A DNA stretch of 46,418 nt from Pseudomonadota bacterium (GTDB taxonomy: Bacteria > Pseudomonadota > Gammaproteobacteria > Thiotrichales > Thiotrichaceae). Shown here one piece after another: positions 9,480-17,468 of the stretch. A program made the position numbers and the translations under genes. Each line of letters begins with the position of its first letter. The first letter of the stretch is position 1. The stretch lies in the NCBI GenBank assembly GCA_002747435.1, contig PDPH01000058.1:1-46418 (forward strand). Direction: 5' to 3'. The notes beneath the pieces are model-generated. The model was not told the DNA's origin, searched no databases, and saw nothing but the letters and a program-made list of their open reading frames with translations.

Positions 9480-9531
9480 GTCTGAAGCTTGGTCGACAAC
9501 GCTAGGATCTATTAGGCATTAAGCTTCAGAC
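9480..9531 (+). repeat. 11-base perfect inverted repeat in gltX leader
   Basis: GTCTGAAGCTT (9480-9490) is repeated exactly in inverse as AAGCTTCAGAC (9521-9531), separated by 30 bases. No T-run follows on either strand, so it is not a simple terminator. It may be an operator, a leader RNA structure or a vestige of an insertion. Confidence 0.6.
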
Positions 9532-9603
9532 GTGACTGTATGCTGACAAGCTGCTAACCTTCATTGCCTTTGATTATCTAACGTCTTTTAAGCTGGAATA
9601 CCC

Positions 9604-11019
9604 ATGAAAGTCAGAACCCGTTTTGCTCCCAGTCCCACTGGTTATCTTCATATCGGCGGTGCGCGTACTGCACTGTTTTGCTGGTTGTACTCACGCAAAA
9701 TGGGAGGAAATTTTATTTTGCGTATCGAAGATACTGATCGTGAGCGCTCTACCCAAGCCTCGGTTGAGGCCATTTTGCATGCGATGGATTGGTTGGGTTT
9801 GGATTATGAGGAAGGGCCTTTTTATCAGACGGAGCGTTTGGAGCGCTATAAAGCAGTGATTCAGGAATTGCTGGATAAGAATCTGGCTTATTACTGTTAT
9901 GCCAGTAAAGAAGAATTGGATCAATTGCGTGAAGAGCAGATGGCACGCAAAGAGAAGCCGCGTTATGACGGACGTTGGCGTGACAGTACCGCAACGCCAC
10001 CGGCAGGCGTGCAAGCTGTGATTCGTTTCAAAAATCCTCAAACTGGTGCAGTTGTATTTGATGATGTGGTGCGTGGCAAAATTACGGTGAGCAATACAGA
10101 GTTGGATGATTTGATTATTGCCCGTTCTGATGGCACACCGACTTATAATTTGTCTGTGGTGGTGGATGATATCGATATGGGGATTACGCATGTCATTCGT
10201 GGGGATGATCATATTAATAATACACCACGTCAGATCAATATTATGCGTGCCTTAGGGCATGAGCCGCCTTTGTTTGCGCATGTACCTATGATTTTAGGCT
10301 CGGATGGGCAACGTCTGTCTAAGCGGCATGGCGCGGTCGGGGTAATGCAATATCGTGATGAGGGTTATCTGCCAGAGGCTTTATTGAATTACTTGGTACG
10401 TTTGGGGTGGTCGCATGGCGATCAAGAGATTTTTAGCCGCGATGAAATGATAGCGGCTTTTACACTAGAAGACATAAATCGTGCGCCATCTGCGATTAAT
10501 CCAGACAAACTGTTGTGGCTGAATCAGCATTATATTAAGACTTTGGCTGTGGACAGACTGCTTGAACAGTCGCAATGGCATTTGGAGCAACAGCAATTAG
10601 ATGTTTCCACAGGACCTGCTTGGGAAAAGGTGATCGAGGCTCAGCGTGAGCGTGTTAAAACGCTAACAGAGATGGTGGCCATCAGCCGCTATTTTTATGA
10701 AGAAGTGACAGAGTACGATGATCAGGCTGTTAAAAAGCACTTTAAGCCGGAAACAGCAGATTATCTGCATGGGGTACAGACGCAATTAGCAGCACTGACA
10801 CAATGGAATAATGAGCGTATTCATACAGCGATTCAGGCTGCCTGTGTGTCATTGGGTGTGAAGCTGGGCAAAGTAGGGCCGGCTTTGAGAGTGGCTGTGA
10901 CCGGCGGTGCTTCTTCACCTTCTTTAGAGCTTACCTTGTATCTGATCGGGCAGGAGCGCAGTGTAGAACGTATTGGTCGGGCGATTGATTTTATGAAAAA
11001 TAACCCTCAAGGTGCTTGA
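9604..11019 (+). CDS. gltX: glutamyl-tRNA synthetase
   Basis: 471 residues, normal for bacterial GluRS. The class I signatures are present: [19 protein letters not shown] at the N-terminus (HIGH-type motif) and RLSKRHG (KMSKS-type) near residue 240. It charges tRNA-Glu with glutamate in the cytoplasm. A tRNA-Glu gene lies only about 380 bases downstream on the same strand, as is often seen in this class. ATG at 9604 directly begins the conserved N-terminus. Confidence 0.98.
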   Translation: MKVRTRFAPSPTGYLHIGGARTALFCWLYSRKMGGNFILRIEDTDRERSTQASVEAILHAMDWLGLDYEEGPFYQTERLERYKAVIQELLDKNLAYYCYASKEELDQLREEQMARKEKPRYDGRWRDSTATPPAGVQAVIRFKNPQTGAVVFDDVVRGKITVSNTELDDLIIARSDGTPTYNLSVVVDDIDMGITHVIRGDDHINNTPRQINIMRALGHEPPLFAHVPMILGSDGQRLSKRHGAVGVMQYRDEGYLPEALLNYLVRLGWSHGDQEIFSRDEMIAAFTLEDINRAPSAINPDKLLWLNQHYIKTLAVDRLLEQSQWHLEQQQLDVSTGPAWEKVIEAQRERVKTLTEMVAISRYFYEEVTEYDDQAVKKHFKPETADYLHGVQTQLAALTQWNNERIHTAIQAACVSLGVKLGKVGPALRVAVTGGASSPSLELTLYLIGQERSVERIGRAIDFMKNNPQGA

Positions 11020-11061
11020 CACCTGAGAAGCTTTGTCGCAGAATGCGCAGCTTCCTCGGAA

Positions 11062-11137
11062 GGGGCTATAGCTCAGCTGGGAGAGCGCTACACTGGCAGT
11101 GTAGAGGTCAGCGGTTCGATCCCGCTTAGCTCCACCA
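11062..11137 (+). tRNA. tRNA-Ala (GGC)
   Basis: A 76-base cloverleaf: acceptor arm GGGGCTA pairs with TAGCTCC, the anticodon loop CTGGCAG carries GGC, the T-loop is TTCGATC, and CCA is encoded at the 3' end. It lies 42 bases after gltX and is probably in the same transcript. Confidence 0.97.
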
Positions 11138-11176
11138 TACTGACCTTCCGTGAAACTTGATCCTACAGTAGGAAGT

Positions 11177-11377
11177 ATGCTTTTACTGGGTCGTATTGTT
11201 TTTGTAATTGGACTGATTGTAACAATTATTGGAGTCGTGGGTGGCTTCGGTTTTATGTATGCAGATGTCCATAACTGGGCGAAATTTTGTTTTATGTTGT
11301 CGCCGGTCGGCTTTTTACTCCTTTTTGTCGGCTTGTCTACAACAGTGCTGGTTGAGCCCAGGGATAGTGATAAGTGA
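11177..11377 (+). CDS. small two-helix membrane protein, unknown
   Basis: 66 residues with two clear membrane helices (from about residue 5 to 28, and 41 to 59) joined by a short FMYADVHNWAKF linker, and a charged tail EPRDSDK. I do not recognise a family. An in-frame GTG at 11150 would add nine residues but has no ribosome-binding site; AGGAAG just before ATG 11177 favours the shorter form, although the spacing is short. It is unusual in lying between two tRNA genes on the same strand, so it is probably carried on the tRNA transcript and could be released by tRNA processing. Confidence 0.6.
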   Translation: MLLLGRIVFVIGLIVTIIGVVGGFGFMYADVHNWAKFCFMLSPVGFLLLFVGLSTTVLVEPRDSDK

Positions 11378-11397
11378 TAGTTAGTTTTACTATGTCC

Positions 11398-11473
11398 GTC
11401 CCCATCGTCTAGAGGCCTAGGACACCGCCCTTTCACGGCGACAACCGGGGTTCGAATCCCCGTGGGGACGCCA
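11398..11473 (+). tRNA. tRNA-Glu (TTC)
   Basis: A 76-base cloverleaf: acceptor GTCCCCA pairs with TGGGGAC, the anticodon loop CTTTCAC gives TTC, the T-arm CGGGG/CCCCG closes TTCGAAT, and GCCA ends the gene. The outermost pair of the anticodon stem is C (11425) opposite A (11441), a mismatch where the E. coli gene has C-G. Confidence 0.97.
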
Positions 11474-11553
11474 CTTTTCTTGCTAAGACTTTCTTTCCTT
11501 CCTTGATTTCTATGGGTGCTCTGCTTGTTATTATTTGCCCAGTGGTTCTGCAA

Positions 11554-13017
11554 TTAGGTTGGTAAATACAGGCGTACTCTTGCCCCTACATAAGGTGAAA
11601 CCAGCAGTTCTATTTTACCACCTGCCGCCGCAATAATTTCAGTGCTAACCGCCAAGCCTATGCCTTGGCCTTCTGTTTTGCTGTCAACACGAATGCCGCG
11701 TTTTAATAGTTTGGAAGGGTTTTCGCTAGGGAAACCCATGCCATCATCGTCAATATCAATGACTAACATGCCGCCATCGCGGTAAGAGGAAATTTCCACT
11801 AAGCGATCACAGAAGCGGCAAGCATTATTGAGCAGGTTGCCGAACAGTTCCATTATATCTTCATAATCTAGGCGGCATTTAGCGTATTCGTCTACATTTA
11901 CACGTACTTCAAAGTCTTTGTCACGGTGCACTTTACGCATAGTATTAGCTAAGCGCGTTAGAATAGGGCGTATCGGCTGAGCCATAATAATGGCGTTTTC
12001 ACTGGTGACCATCGCTTTGCGCAGTTGTCTGGAAATAATTTCATGCATGTGCTCCAACTCGGCTGCTATACCGGCAAGCCTTGGATGATCTTTGGGAACT
12101 TCGCTGAAGCTGGCACCTTCTAAGTGCGACTGTATTGCAGCTAAGGGTGTTTTCAAGCTGTGTGCCAAGTCGTCCAATGAATCCTTATAACGTTGTTTTT
12201 GTCCTTTTTCATAGCCGATCATGGCGTTGATAGTCGTTTTGATGGGTAGGAGTTCATCAGGGTAATCGGACGCAATGGCATCTTTTTCGCCTGTTTCTAT
12301 GGCACGTACTTCTTCTTCAAACTCTCGAATCGGTGCAACCACCCAAAAACTGGAAGCCAGTTGGGCTATTAGAATCAAAATGACTGAGACAAAGAACAGG
12401 ATGGAGAATATAATTACCAAGTCCTTGATTTCCTTGTCGACATTGCTCATGGACTCAGCAACAATAAATAAATAGTTGTTTGCTGGTGCTTCGTTATCTG
12501 CATTGTTTTTGAAAGAAAAGCGTTGTACAGCCACGATGTATTCTTGTGCTGTAAAGTCAGGAGGCGAGTTTTTACCCCGAACCGAATACATTTTTTGGGC
12601 AAGTGAAGAAGTAGTCTCGTATTTGTCGCTATTGAACAGTGCGTTGTAATCAAAGTACGCAAAGAATTTTCCTACTTGATCTGGATCAACATCATCATTG
12701 TCGATAGAGGTCCAGACAATCGCATTTTGTTGTTTGCTCCAAATATAAGCAAAGCGTACTTTTTCGTCCTGAATTAAGCGTTTGATGGTAATAAATTCTT
12801 TGGCAGCATCCATATTGCGATCGGGTATTAAAAAACGACCGCGATCGTATTCGATGTAGCCTAGCAAGTCCTGCGCAGTCCGTTCCAGTTCTTCTTTGAT
12901 AGCTAGGGTTTTGCGTTGATAGATGCTCCAGGTAAGTAATATGCCAAGCACAAGAATACCTACAACAATAATCGTGAAACCGCTAACCAATTGGCGGCTG
13001 CGTAAAGAACCCGTCAT
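11554..13017 (-). CDS. PhoQ-like sensor histidine kinase
   Basis: 487 residues. A membrane helix at about 10-32, a periplasmic sensing region (about 33-198), a second helix (199-225), a HAMP-like linker, a HisKA domain with the phospho-accepting His286 in DDLAHSLKTPL, and an ATPase domain with the N box NLLNNACRF (about 394-402), DIDDDGMGF and EGQGIGLAVS. The DDLAHSLKTPLA motif is the PhoQ-type version. It lies 33 bases after the response regulator gene and forms one operon with it. The sensory domain is divergent, so a magnesium or peptide signal cannot be assumed. Confidence 0.9.
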   Translation of the reverse strand: MTGSLRSRQLVSGFTIIVVGILVLGILLTWSIYQRKTLAIKEELERTAQDLLGYIEYDRGRFLIPDRNMDAAKEFITIKRLIQDEKVRFAYIWSKQQNAIVWTSIDNDDVDPDQVGKFFAYFDYNALFNSDKYETTSSLAQKMYSVRGKNSPPDFTAQEYIVAVQRFSFKNNADNEAPANNYLFIVAESMSNVDKEIKDLVIIFSILFFVSVILILIAQLASSFWVVAPIREFEEEVRAIETGEKDAIASDYPDELLPIKTTINAMIGYEKGQKQRYKDSLDDLAHSLKTPLAAIQSHLEGASFSEVPKDHPRLAGIAAELEHMHEIISRQLRKAMVTSENAIIMAQPIRPILTRLANTMRKVHRDKDFEVRVNVDEYAKCRLDYEDIMELFGNLLNNACRFCDRLVEISSYRDGGMLVIDIDDDGMGFPSENPSKLLKRGIRVDSKTEGQGIGLAVSTEIIAAAGGKIELLVSPYVGARVRLYLPT

Positions 13018-13050
13018 GATTTATTTATGTCGTTAATAGTGCTTGTTTAA

Positions 13051-13743
13051 TTAGTTACCGCTGTTGCGGTGACAATCCAAGGTAAAACGATAGCCTCGGC
13101 CTCGCAGGGTTTCGATCGGTTTTAAAGTTTCGTCTGGATCAAGTTTCTGGCGCAGGCGGCGAATAAATACTTCAATAACATTACTGTCACGATCAGCATC
13201 TTCCTCATACAAGCTGTCTGTCAAGTGGGTTTTAGAAATCACTTGACCTGCATGTAGCATAAGATGCTCAAGTACACGGTATTCGTAAGCAGTAAGGGTA
13301 ATTTTATGTTCATTAACATAGACCCGCTGCTCCGACAAATTAAGACGAATAGGTGGACAATTGAGTTCTGCCTGTGTCCAACCTTTGGTTCGACGTAATA
13401 AAGCACGTAAGCGGGCGGCTAATTCTTCTGCATGGATGGGTTTGACTAGATAGTCATCGGCACCTGCTTCTAGTACCTTGACCTTGGTTTCCCAGCGATC
13501 ACGGACGGTTAAAGTGACAATAGGGTACTGCAAACCTTTAGCACGGACATTACGGATAATGTCTAGCCCTGTCACATGGGGTAATCCAAGGTCGATAACA
13601 GCAATGTCAATCGGATATTCGGTTGCTACATATAACCCTTGAGCACCATCACTGGCTACATCAACCGTAAACCCATTTTTCTTTAGGTCGCTGGCAATCT
13701 GTTCGCGAATGGGTGCTTTATCTTCAACAACAAGTACGCGCAT
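13051..13743 (-). CDS. PhoP/OmpR-family response regulator
   Basis: 230 residues. The receiver domain has Glu7/Asp8, the phospho-acceptor Asp51 (AVIDLGLP), Thr79 and Lys101 (LVKP). A winged-helix DNA-binding domain follows, with LTAYEYRVLEHLM and VIEVFIRRLRQKLD then LRGRGYRF at the C-terminus. It is the partner of the kinase encoded next to it and probably regulates the operon. The gene starts with ATG at 13743 and has about 200 bases between it and the upstream PepSY gene. Confidence 0.93.
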   Translation of the reverse strand: MRVLVVEDKAPIREQIASDLKKNGFTVDVASDGAQGLYVATEYPIDIAVIDLGLPHVTGLDIIRNVRAKGLQYPIVTLTVRDRWETKVKVLEAGADDYLVKPIHAEELAARLRALLRRTKGWTQAELNCPPIRLNLSEQRVYVNEHKITLTAYEYRVLEHLMLHAGQVISKTHLTDSLYEEDADRDSNVIEVFIRRLRQKLDPDETLKPIETLRGRGYRFTLDCHRNSGN

Positions 13744-13889
13744 ATTCAGTATAATTAATGTTAGTTGTTAATAAAGGCCGAGTCAGTAGATAACAGCAGT
13801 AAGCCCCTGTTCCTAGCTGTCAGATCTACATCATACATCGAACAGCCAGAATAAAAAACTCTCAATGACTCTCTTTTTTAAATAAAAAT

Positions 13890-13908
13890 ACCCAGCATGG
13901 AGCTGGGT
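13890..13908 (-). terminator. Rho-independent terminator after the PepSY gene
   Basis: On the minus strand ACCCAGC-TCCAT-GCTGGGT is a seven-pair perfect stem followed by ATTTTTATTTAAAAAA. It lies 38 bases after the stop at 13947 and separates that gene from the response regulator gene. Confidence 0.8.
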
Positions 13909-13946
13909 AGTGTTTTGTCTTAAACATAAGGTGAAATGCAACAAGG

Positions 13947-14243
13947 TCAATTGCAGGCAACATGGATAATACGAAACTCTCCATCATTGCCCATCAGTTT
14001 GACGATGTGGCAGTCAGGTCCGCCGGCTGCGTTTTCGGCAATATACAATATCCGACCGGGATATTTTTTTTTGACCTTCGCCATGATAGTAGACTTACGC
14101 AATGGACGATTAGGGTCTTTGCGCTCCATCTTGATTTTATACGGTACGTAACTTTCTGCAACAGCAACTGCCGAAGTCAGATAAGTAGTGACACATAAGA
14201 GAAGTAGCCCTAAATGAGCTAAGACAGTGTTCAGTTTAATCAT
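13947..14243 (-). CDS. secreted PepSY-like small protein
   Basis: 98 residues with a signal peptide to about residue 29 (LLLLCVTTYLTSAVAVAES). The mature part, RKSTIMAKVKKKYPGRILYI then CHIVKLMGNDGEFRIIHVAC, resembles the PepSY fold often found in small periplasmic proteins beside PhoPQ-type systems. The assignment rests on that pattern and on context, not on a strong motif. Two cysteines (about 78 and 97) could form a disulfide in the periplasm. It is upstream of, and in the same direction as, the regulator and kinase but has its own terminator. Confidence 0.65.
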   Translation of the reverse strand: MIKLNTVLAHLGLLLLCVTTYLTSAVAVAESYVPYKIKMERKDPNRPLRKSTIMAKVKKKYPGRILYIAENAAGGPDCHIVKLMGNDGEFRIIHVACN

Positions 14244-14572
14244 AAATTCCCCCGGTTAAAAAGCCCAGAATTACTACTACTGCTTCAGACATATGCTGCT
14301 TGATATGAGCTGTTATGCAAAAGTAAGTAGATTATAAATATCATTTAATTAATAAAAAATTAATGAATGAAAATGTTTGTTTTTAGTTTTGTGCCGACTT
14401 TTATTATTGGCATATAAATTTATTTTATTGATAATTATTTAGTCACTCATTCCTTGAGCTTGAATAGATGGGCTGCATCGAAGTTCGTGTCTTGTAATAT
14501 GTCTTTACTTAAGTATCGTATTAAATATAAATGATTGATATTTAAAGATTTTAAGTTATGCAGTCTTAACTG

Positions 14573-14597
14573 CTGAGCCTGTTTGATACAGGCTCAG
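14573..14597. other. perfect 9-pair hairpin in the gap
   Basis: CTGAGCCTG and CAGGCTCAG flank a TTTGATA loop. The following TATTATTATA is only weakly T-rich. It may terminate an unannotated small RNA, as no gene ends nearby. Confidence 0.5.
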
Positions 14598-14785
14598 TAT
14601 TATTATACGAGTGCTATAAAAAGTAGTTAATAGGTGGGAATTGTTAGTGTCACAGTTAGCAGAATGATGCCTGCCTTCTATGTACTAAAGGTCTTGTAAA
14701 AGACTTATTTGCTAATAAATAAAGGGTGTGAATTAATTAAACCTAAAAAATAAACAACATGAGCAAAAGTGTTTGTCTAGAACAA

Positions 14786-14797
14786 TGATAATTATCA
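14786..14797 (+). promoter_or_regulatory. possible Fur box
   Basis: AATGATAATTATC contains the perfect palindrome TGATAATTATCA and matches the core of the Fur consensus. It lies about 110 bases before the META-domain gene and 35 bases before a -10-like TATACT. Confidence 0.4.
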
Positions 14798-14906
14798 AAC
14801 GTTCTTTTTCGGCATTTTGGAGATCTCTCTTCTATACTCAGTATTGTTGCAAAAAACCTACAGTTTTTAACGTGAGTCAATTTTTTATCAAGGAGGGAGT
14901 GCTCTT

Positions 14907-15500
14907 ATGCACAAAGACACTGATACTCATACAAATGAGCTTTTTACTCAGCGACGCAAGTTGTTACTGTTACCCTTGGCACTGTGCTTAGGTGATGCGC
15001 TAGCTCAATCTATTCCTGTACCATCAACAGCTTGCCCACTGAATAGTGGGGGGCCCTCTTTGTTGGGTACTCGTTGGCGTTTATATTCCATTTATGGCAA
15101 TCGAGTGCCTGACTCGTTGGTGATTACCATGAAGGTGGGGATGACGGCAATGGAAGGGGTAGGAGGATGTAATACTTATGTTGCCCGTTTCATACAGGTG
15201 GGTAATCGGGGTTTTAAAGTAACAGACATCAGCAAAACTCGAACACCGTGCACAGCTATACGTCCGGCCCCCGGATCACCTACCGTTAATGTAGGTAGTT
15301 GGGAGGGAAGTTACCTACGAGTCCTGCGACGCGCGGGCAGTGTACAGCAACTAGGAGCAACCCTACAATTCTATGATTTCAATGGCGCCGCTTCTATTAT
15401 TTTTATTCGTTCTTATGGTAATCGTGTGTCTGGAGAAAAGGAGAATAAAGAGGATAAGGAGAATAAAGAGAATAATACTGATAAGGAAAAAACCATCTGA
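14907..15500 (+). CDS. secreted META-domain (HslJ-like) protein
   Basis: 197 residues. A signal peptide with a twin-arginine look (QRRKLLLLPLALCLGDALA) is followed by a META/DUF306-like domain: GTRWRLYSIYGN, an EGVGGCNTYVARF turn and the KTRTPC cysteine, which is the family pattern of W-x-L, GCN-x-Y and T-x-x-C. The C-terminal 20 or so residues are a Lys/Glu/Asn-rich tail built on an 18-base repeat (15438-15452 and 15456-15470 are identical 15-mers). The strong ribosome-binding site AAGGAGGGAG supports ATG 14907. Related META proteins are outer-membrane or secreted proteins of uncertain role, some linked to heat or antibiotic tolerance. Confidence 0.75.
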   Translation: MHKDTDTHTNELFTQRRKLLLLPLALCLGDALAQSIPVPSTACPLNSGGPSLLGTRWRLYSIYGNRVPDSLVITMKVGMTAMEGVGGCNTYVARFIQVGNRGFKVTDISKTRTPCTAIRPAPGSPTVNVGSWEGSYLRVLRRAGSVQQLGATLQFYDFNGAASIIFIRSYGNRVSGEKENKEDKENKENNTDKEKTI

Positions 15501-15592
15501 AATGATAAGCCGTATGACTTAGACGCTTGATTTAGACAGCCATTGTCCTAGTCATGAGCGAGAAAGTTGTCAAGATGATGTAAAAAGTACTG

Positions 15593-15620
15593 AGCGAACC
15601 TTGTTTGGTTCGCTTTTTTT
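15593..15620 (+). terminator. Rho-independent terminator
   Basis: AGCGAACC-TTGTTT-GGTTCGCT is a perfect eight-pair stem followed by TTTTTT. It ends the META-domain transcript before glyA. Confidence 0.9.
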
Positions 15621-15645
15621 ATATTCGCTGAAGCATGCTTATTGT

Positions 15646-15651
15646 TATGAT
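15646..15651 (+). promoter_or_regulatory. possible -10 element for glyA
   Basis: TATGAT lies 42 bases before the glyA start, directly after the preceding terminator. The -35 (TTCGCT, 16 bases upstream) is poor. Confidence 0.35.
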
Positions 15652-15693
15652 AGCGAGTCCACTTAATCTTGATACTTGAGGAGTAATGCCAGC

Positions 15694-16947
15694 ATGTTTT
15701 CAAAGGCCATGAATATAGCGGATTATGATACAGAACTGTGGGAAGCAATGGAGTCCGAAAATCAGCGTCAGGAAGAACATATCGAACTGATTGCCTCTGA
15801 AAACTATGCTAGTCCACGTGTTATGCAGGCACAAGGCTCTGTGCTCACCAATAAATACGCAGAGGGCTATCCTGATAAGCGTTATTACGGTGGTTGTGAA
15901 TATGTCGACCAAGCCGAACAGCTCGCTATTGAGCGCGCTAAACAATTGTTTGCGGCAGATTATGCGAATGTGCAACCGCACTCAGGCTCGCAAGCCAATG
16001 CAGCGGTTTACATGGCTTTATTGAATCCGGGCGATACCGTGCTGGGGATGAGTCTGGCACATGGCGGCCACTTGACGCACGGTGCTAAACCGAATTTTTC
16101 TGGCAAGCTCTATAATGCAGTTCAATATGGTATAGATAGTGATGGCTATATTGACTATACCGAAGTAGAGCAGTTGGCGCGTGAGCACAAGCCTAAGTTG
16201 ATTGTAGCAGGTTTTTCTGCTTATTCTCGCACGATTGATTGGCAACGTTTTCGTGAAATTGCTGATGAACTGGGCGCTTATTTATTAGTAGATATGGCAC
16301 ATGTTGCTGGTTTAGTGGCTGCTGGCGTTTATCCTAGCCCTGTACAAATTGCTGATATTACTACCTCAACGACTCACAAAACGCTGCGTGGACCGCGTGG
16401 CGGTATTATTCTTGCCAAGTCAAATCCTGAATTGGAAAAGAAACTAAATGCTCTAGTGTTTCCGGGTATACAGGGTGGTCCTTTAATGCACGTGATTGCC
16501 GCTAAAGCAGTCGCTTTCAAAGAAGCTTTGGAACCAGCCTTTACGGATTATCAGCGGCAAGTTGTGAGTAATGCTAAAGCATTGGCAAGTGCTTTAATGG
16601 AGCGTGGTTATAAAATTGTTTCTGGTGGTACAGATAATCACTTGATGTTGGTGGACTTAATTGGTAAAGGTTTGACGGGTAAAGAAGCGGACGCAGCTTT
16701 AGGACGAGCCAATATTACGGTCAATAAAAATGCTGTACCCAATGACCCGCAGTCACCGTTTGTAACGAGTGGTATTCGTGTTGGTACACCAGCAATTACA
16801 ACACGGGGCTTTAAGGAGGCTGAGTGCCAGCAATTGGGTAATTGGATTGCAGATGTGTTGGATCATATTCATGATTCAGCCACGCTTGAGCGCGTTAAAA
16901 GTGAAGTATTGGCTATTTGCAAACGCTTTCCGGTTTATGTGAATTAA
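15694..16947 (+). CDS. glyA: serine hydroxymethyltransferase
   Basis: 417 residues, exactly the usual length. GlyA is a cytoplasmic PLP enzyme that converts serine and tetrahydrofolate to glycine and 5,10-methylene-tetrahydrofolate. The conserved [20 protein letters not shown], the [14 protein letters not shown] block and the PLP-lysine region [14 protein letters not shown] are present. I chose ATG 15694 ([12 protein letters not shown]) because it has a GAGGAG site about ten bases upstream; an in-frame TTG at 15676 has none. It leads the glyA-nrdR-ribD-ribE cluster. Confidence 0.98.
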   Translation: MFSKAMNIADYDTELWEAMESENQRQEEHIELIASENYASPRVMQAQGSVLTNKYAEGYPDKRYYGGCEYVDQAEQLAIERAKQLFAADYANVQPHSGSQANAAVYMALLNPGDTVLGMSLAHGGHLTHGAKPNFSGKLYNAVQYGIDSDGYIDYTEVEQLAREHKPKLIVAGFSAYSRTIDWQRFREIADELGAYLLVDMAHVAGLVAAGVYPSPVQIADITTSTTHKTLRGPRGGIILAKSNPELEKKLNALVFPGIQGGPLMHVIAAKAVAFKEALEPAFTDYQRQVVSNAKALASALMERGYKIVSGGTDNHLMLVDLIGKGLTGKEADAALGRANITVNKNAVPNDPQSPFVTSGIRVGTPAITTRGFKEAECQQLGNWIADVLDHIHDSATLERVKSEVLAICKRFPVYVN

Positions 16948-16960
16948 ACGGGTTTAAGTC

Positions 16961-17461
16961 ATGCTCTGTCCTTTTTGTGGAGCGGACGATACGCGCGTGA
17001 TTGATTCACGGTTGGCGAGTGAAGGTGAACAGGTTAGGCGGCGCAGGCGTTGTAGTGCTTGCGGTGAGCGCTTTACCACTTATGAGTTGGCCGAGTTGAC
17101 CATGCCTAAAGTGATCAAGTCTAATGCGGCTCGTGAGCCTTTTCATGATGAAAAGCTGCGTGCCGGTTTGATGCGTGCCCTAGAAAAGCGTCCTGTCACT
17201 ATTGATCAAGCTGAGGCTGTGATTAGCCGTATTCGTAAAAAGGTATTGGTTGGTGGTGAGCGTGAAATTGCCTCGGCACGGATTGGTGAGCTGGTATTGG
17301 ATGAGTTACGCAATTTAGATGAAGTGGCTTATATCCGTTTTGCTTCAGTCTATCGCCGTTTTAATGGCATGGCAGAATTCCGTAATATGATTGATCAGTT
17401 AGAAAATCGGGCTGCAATGCAGCCTGAGGTCACTGACTTATTGCCAGACAAGGAAGAGTGA
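16961..17461 (+). CDS. nrdR: transcriptional repressor NrdR
   Basis: 166 residues. The four-cysteine zinc ribbon (Cys3, Cys6, Cys31, Cys34) with the family signature DTRVIDSR is followed by an ATP-cone domain from about residue 49. NrdR represses ribonucleotide reductase genes in response to dATP/ATP. Its position between glyA and ribD is the classical gammaproteobacterial order. No nrd gene or NrdR box was looked for successfully in the window. Confidence 0.97.
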   Translation: MLCPFCGADDTRVIDSRLASEGEQVRRRRRCSACGERFTTYELAELTMPKVIKSNAAREPFHDEKLRAGLMRALEKRPVTIDQAEAVISRIRKKVLVGGEREIASARIGELVLDELRNLDEVAYIRFASVYRRFNGMAEFRNMIDQLENRAAMQPEVTDLLPDKEE

Positions 17462-17468
17462 GTCTAGC

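Larger units (their letters stand above)
14244..14906. other. gene-free AT-rich gap
   Basis: About 660 bases with no convincing coding frame on either strand. It is strikingly AT-rich in the middle. It contains a perfect nine-pair hairpin at 14573-14597, a Fur-like palindrome at 14786-14797 and a possible -10 TATACT at 14833-14838 before the META-domain gene. The rest shows nothing I can name. Confidence 0.6.

Noticed and set aside
9322..9603. T-box or other riboswitch before gltX
   Set aside because: No T-box sequence or specifier loop is visible; a normal promoter and an inverted repeat explain the region better, and T-boxes are rare in gammaproteobacteria.
10924..11553. A 209-residue minus-strand frame across both tRNA genes
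   Set aside because: It is the antisense of tRNA-Ala and tRNA-Glu, the source of a well-known kind of false protein (KRDRTADLYTASVALSQLSY and GIRTPVVAVKGRCPRPLDDG).
15501..15693. FMN riboswitch in the rib operon region
   Set aside because: No FMN aptamer core was seen upstream of glyA or between the rib genes.
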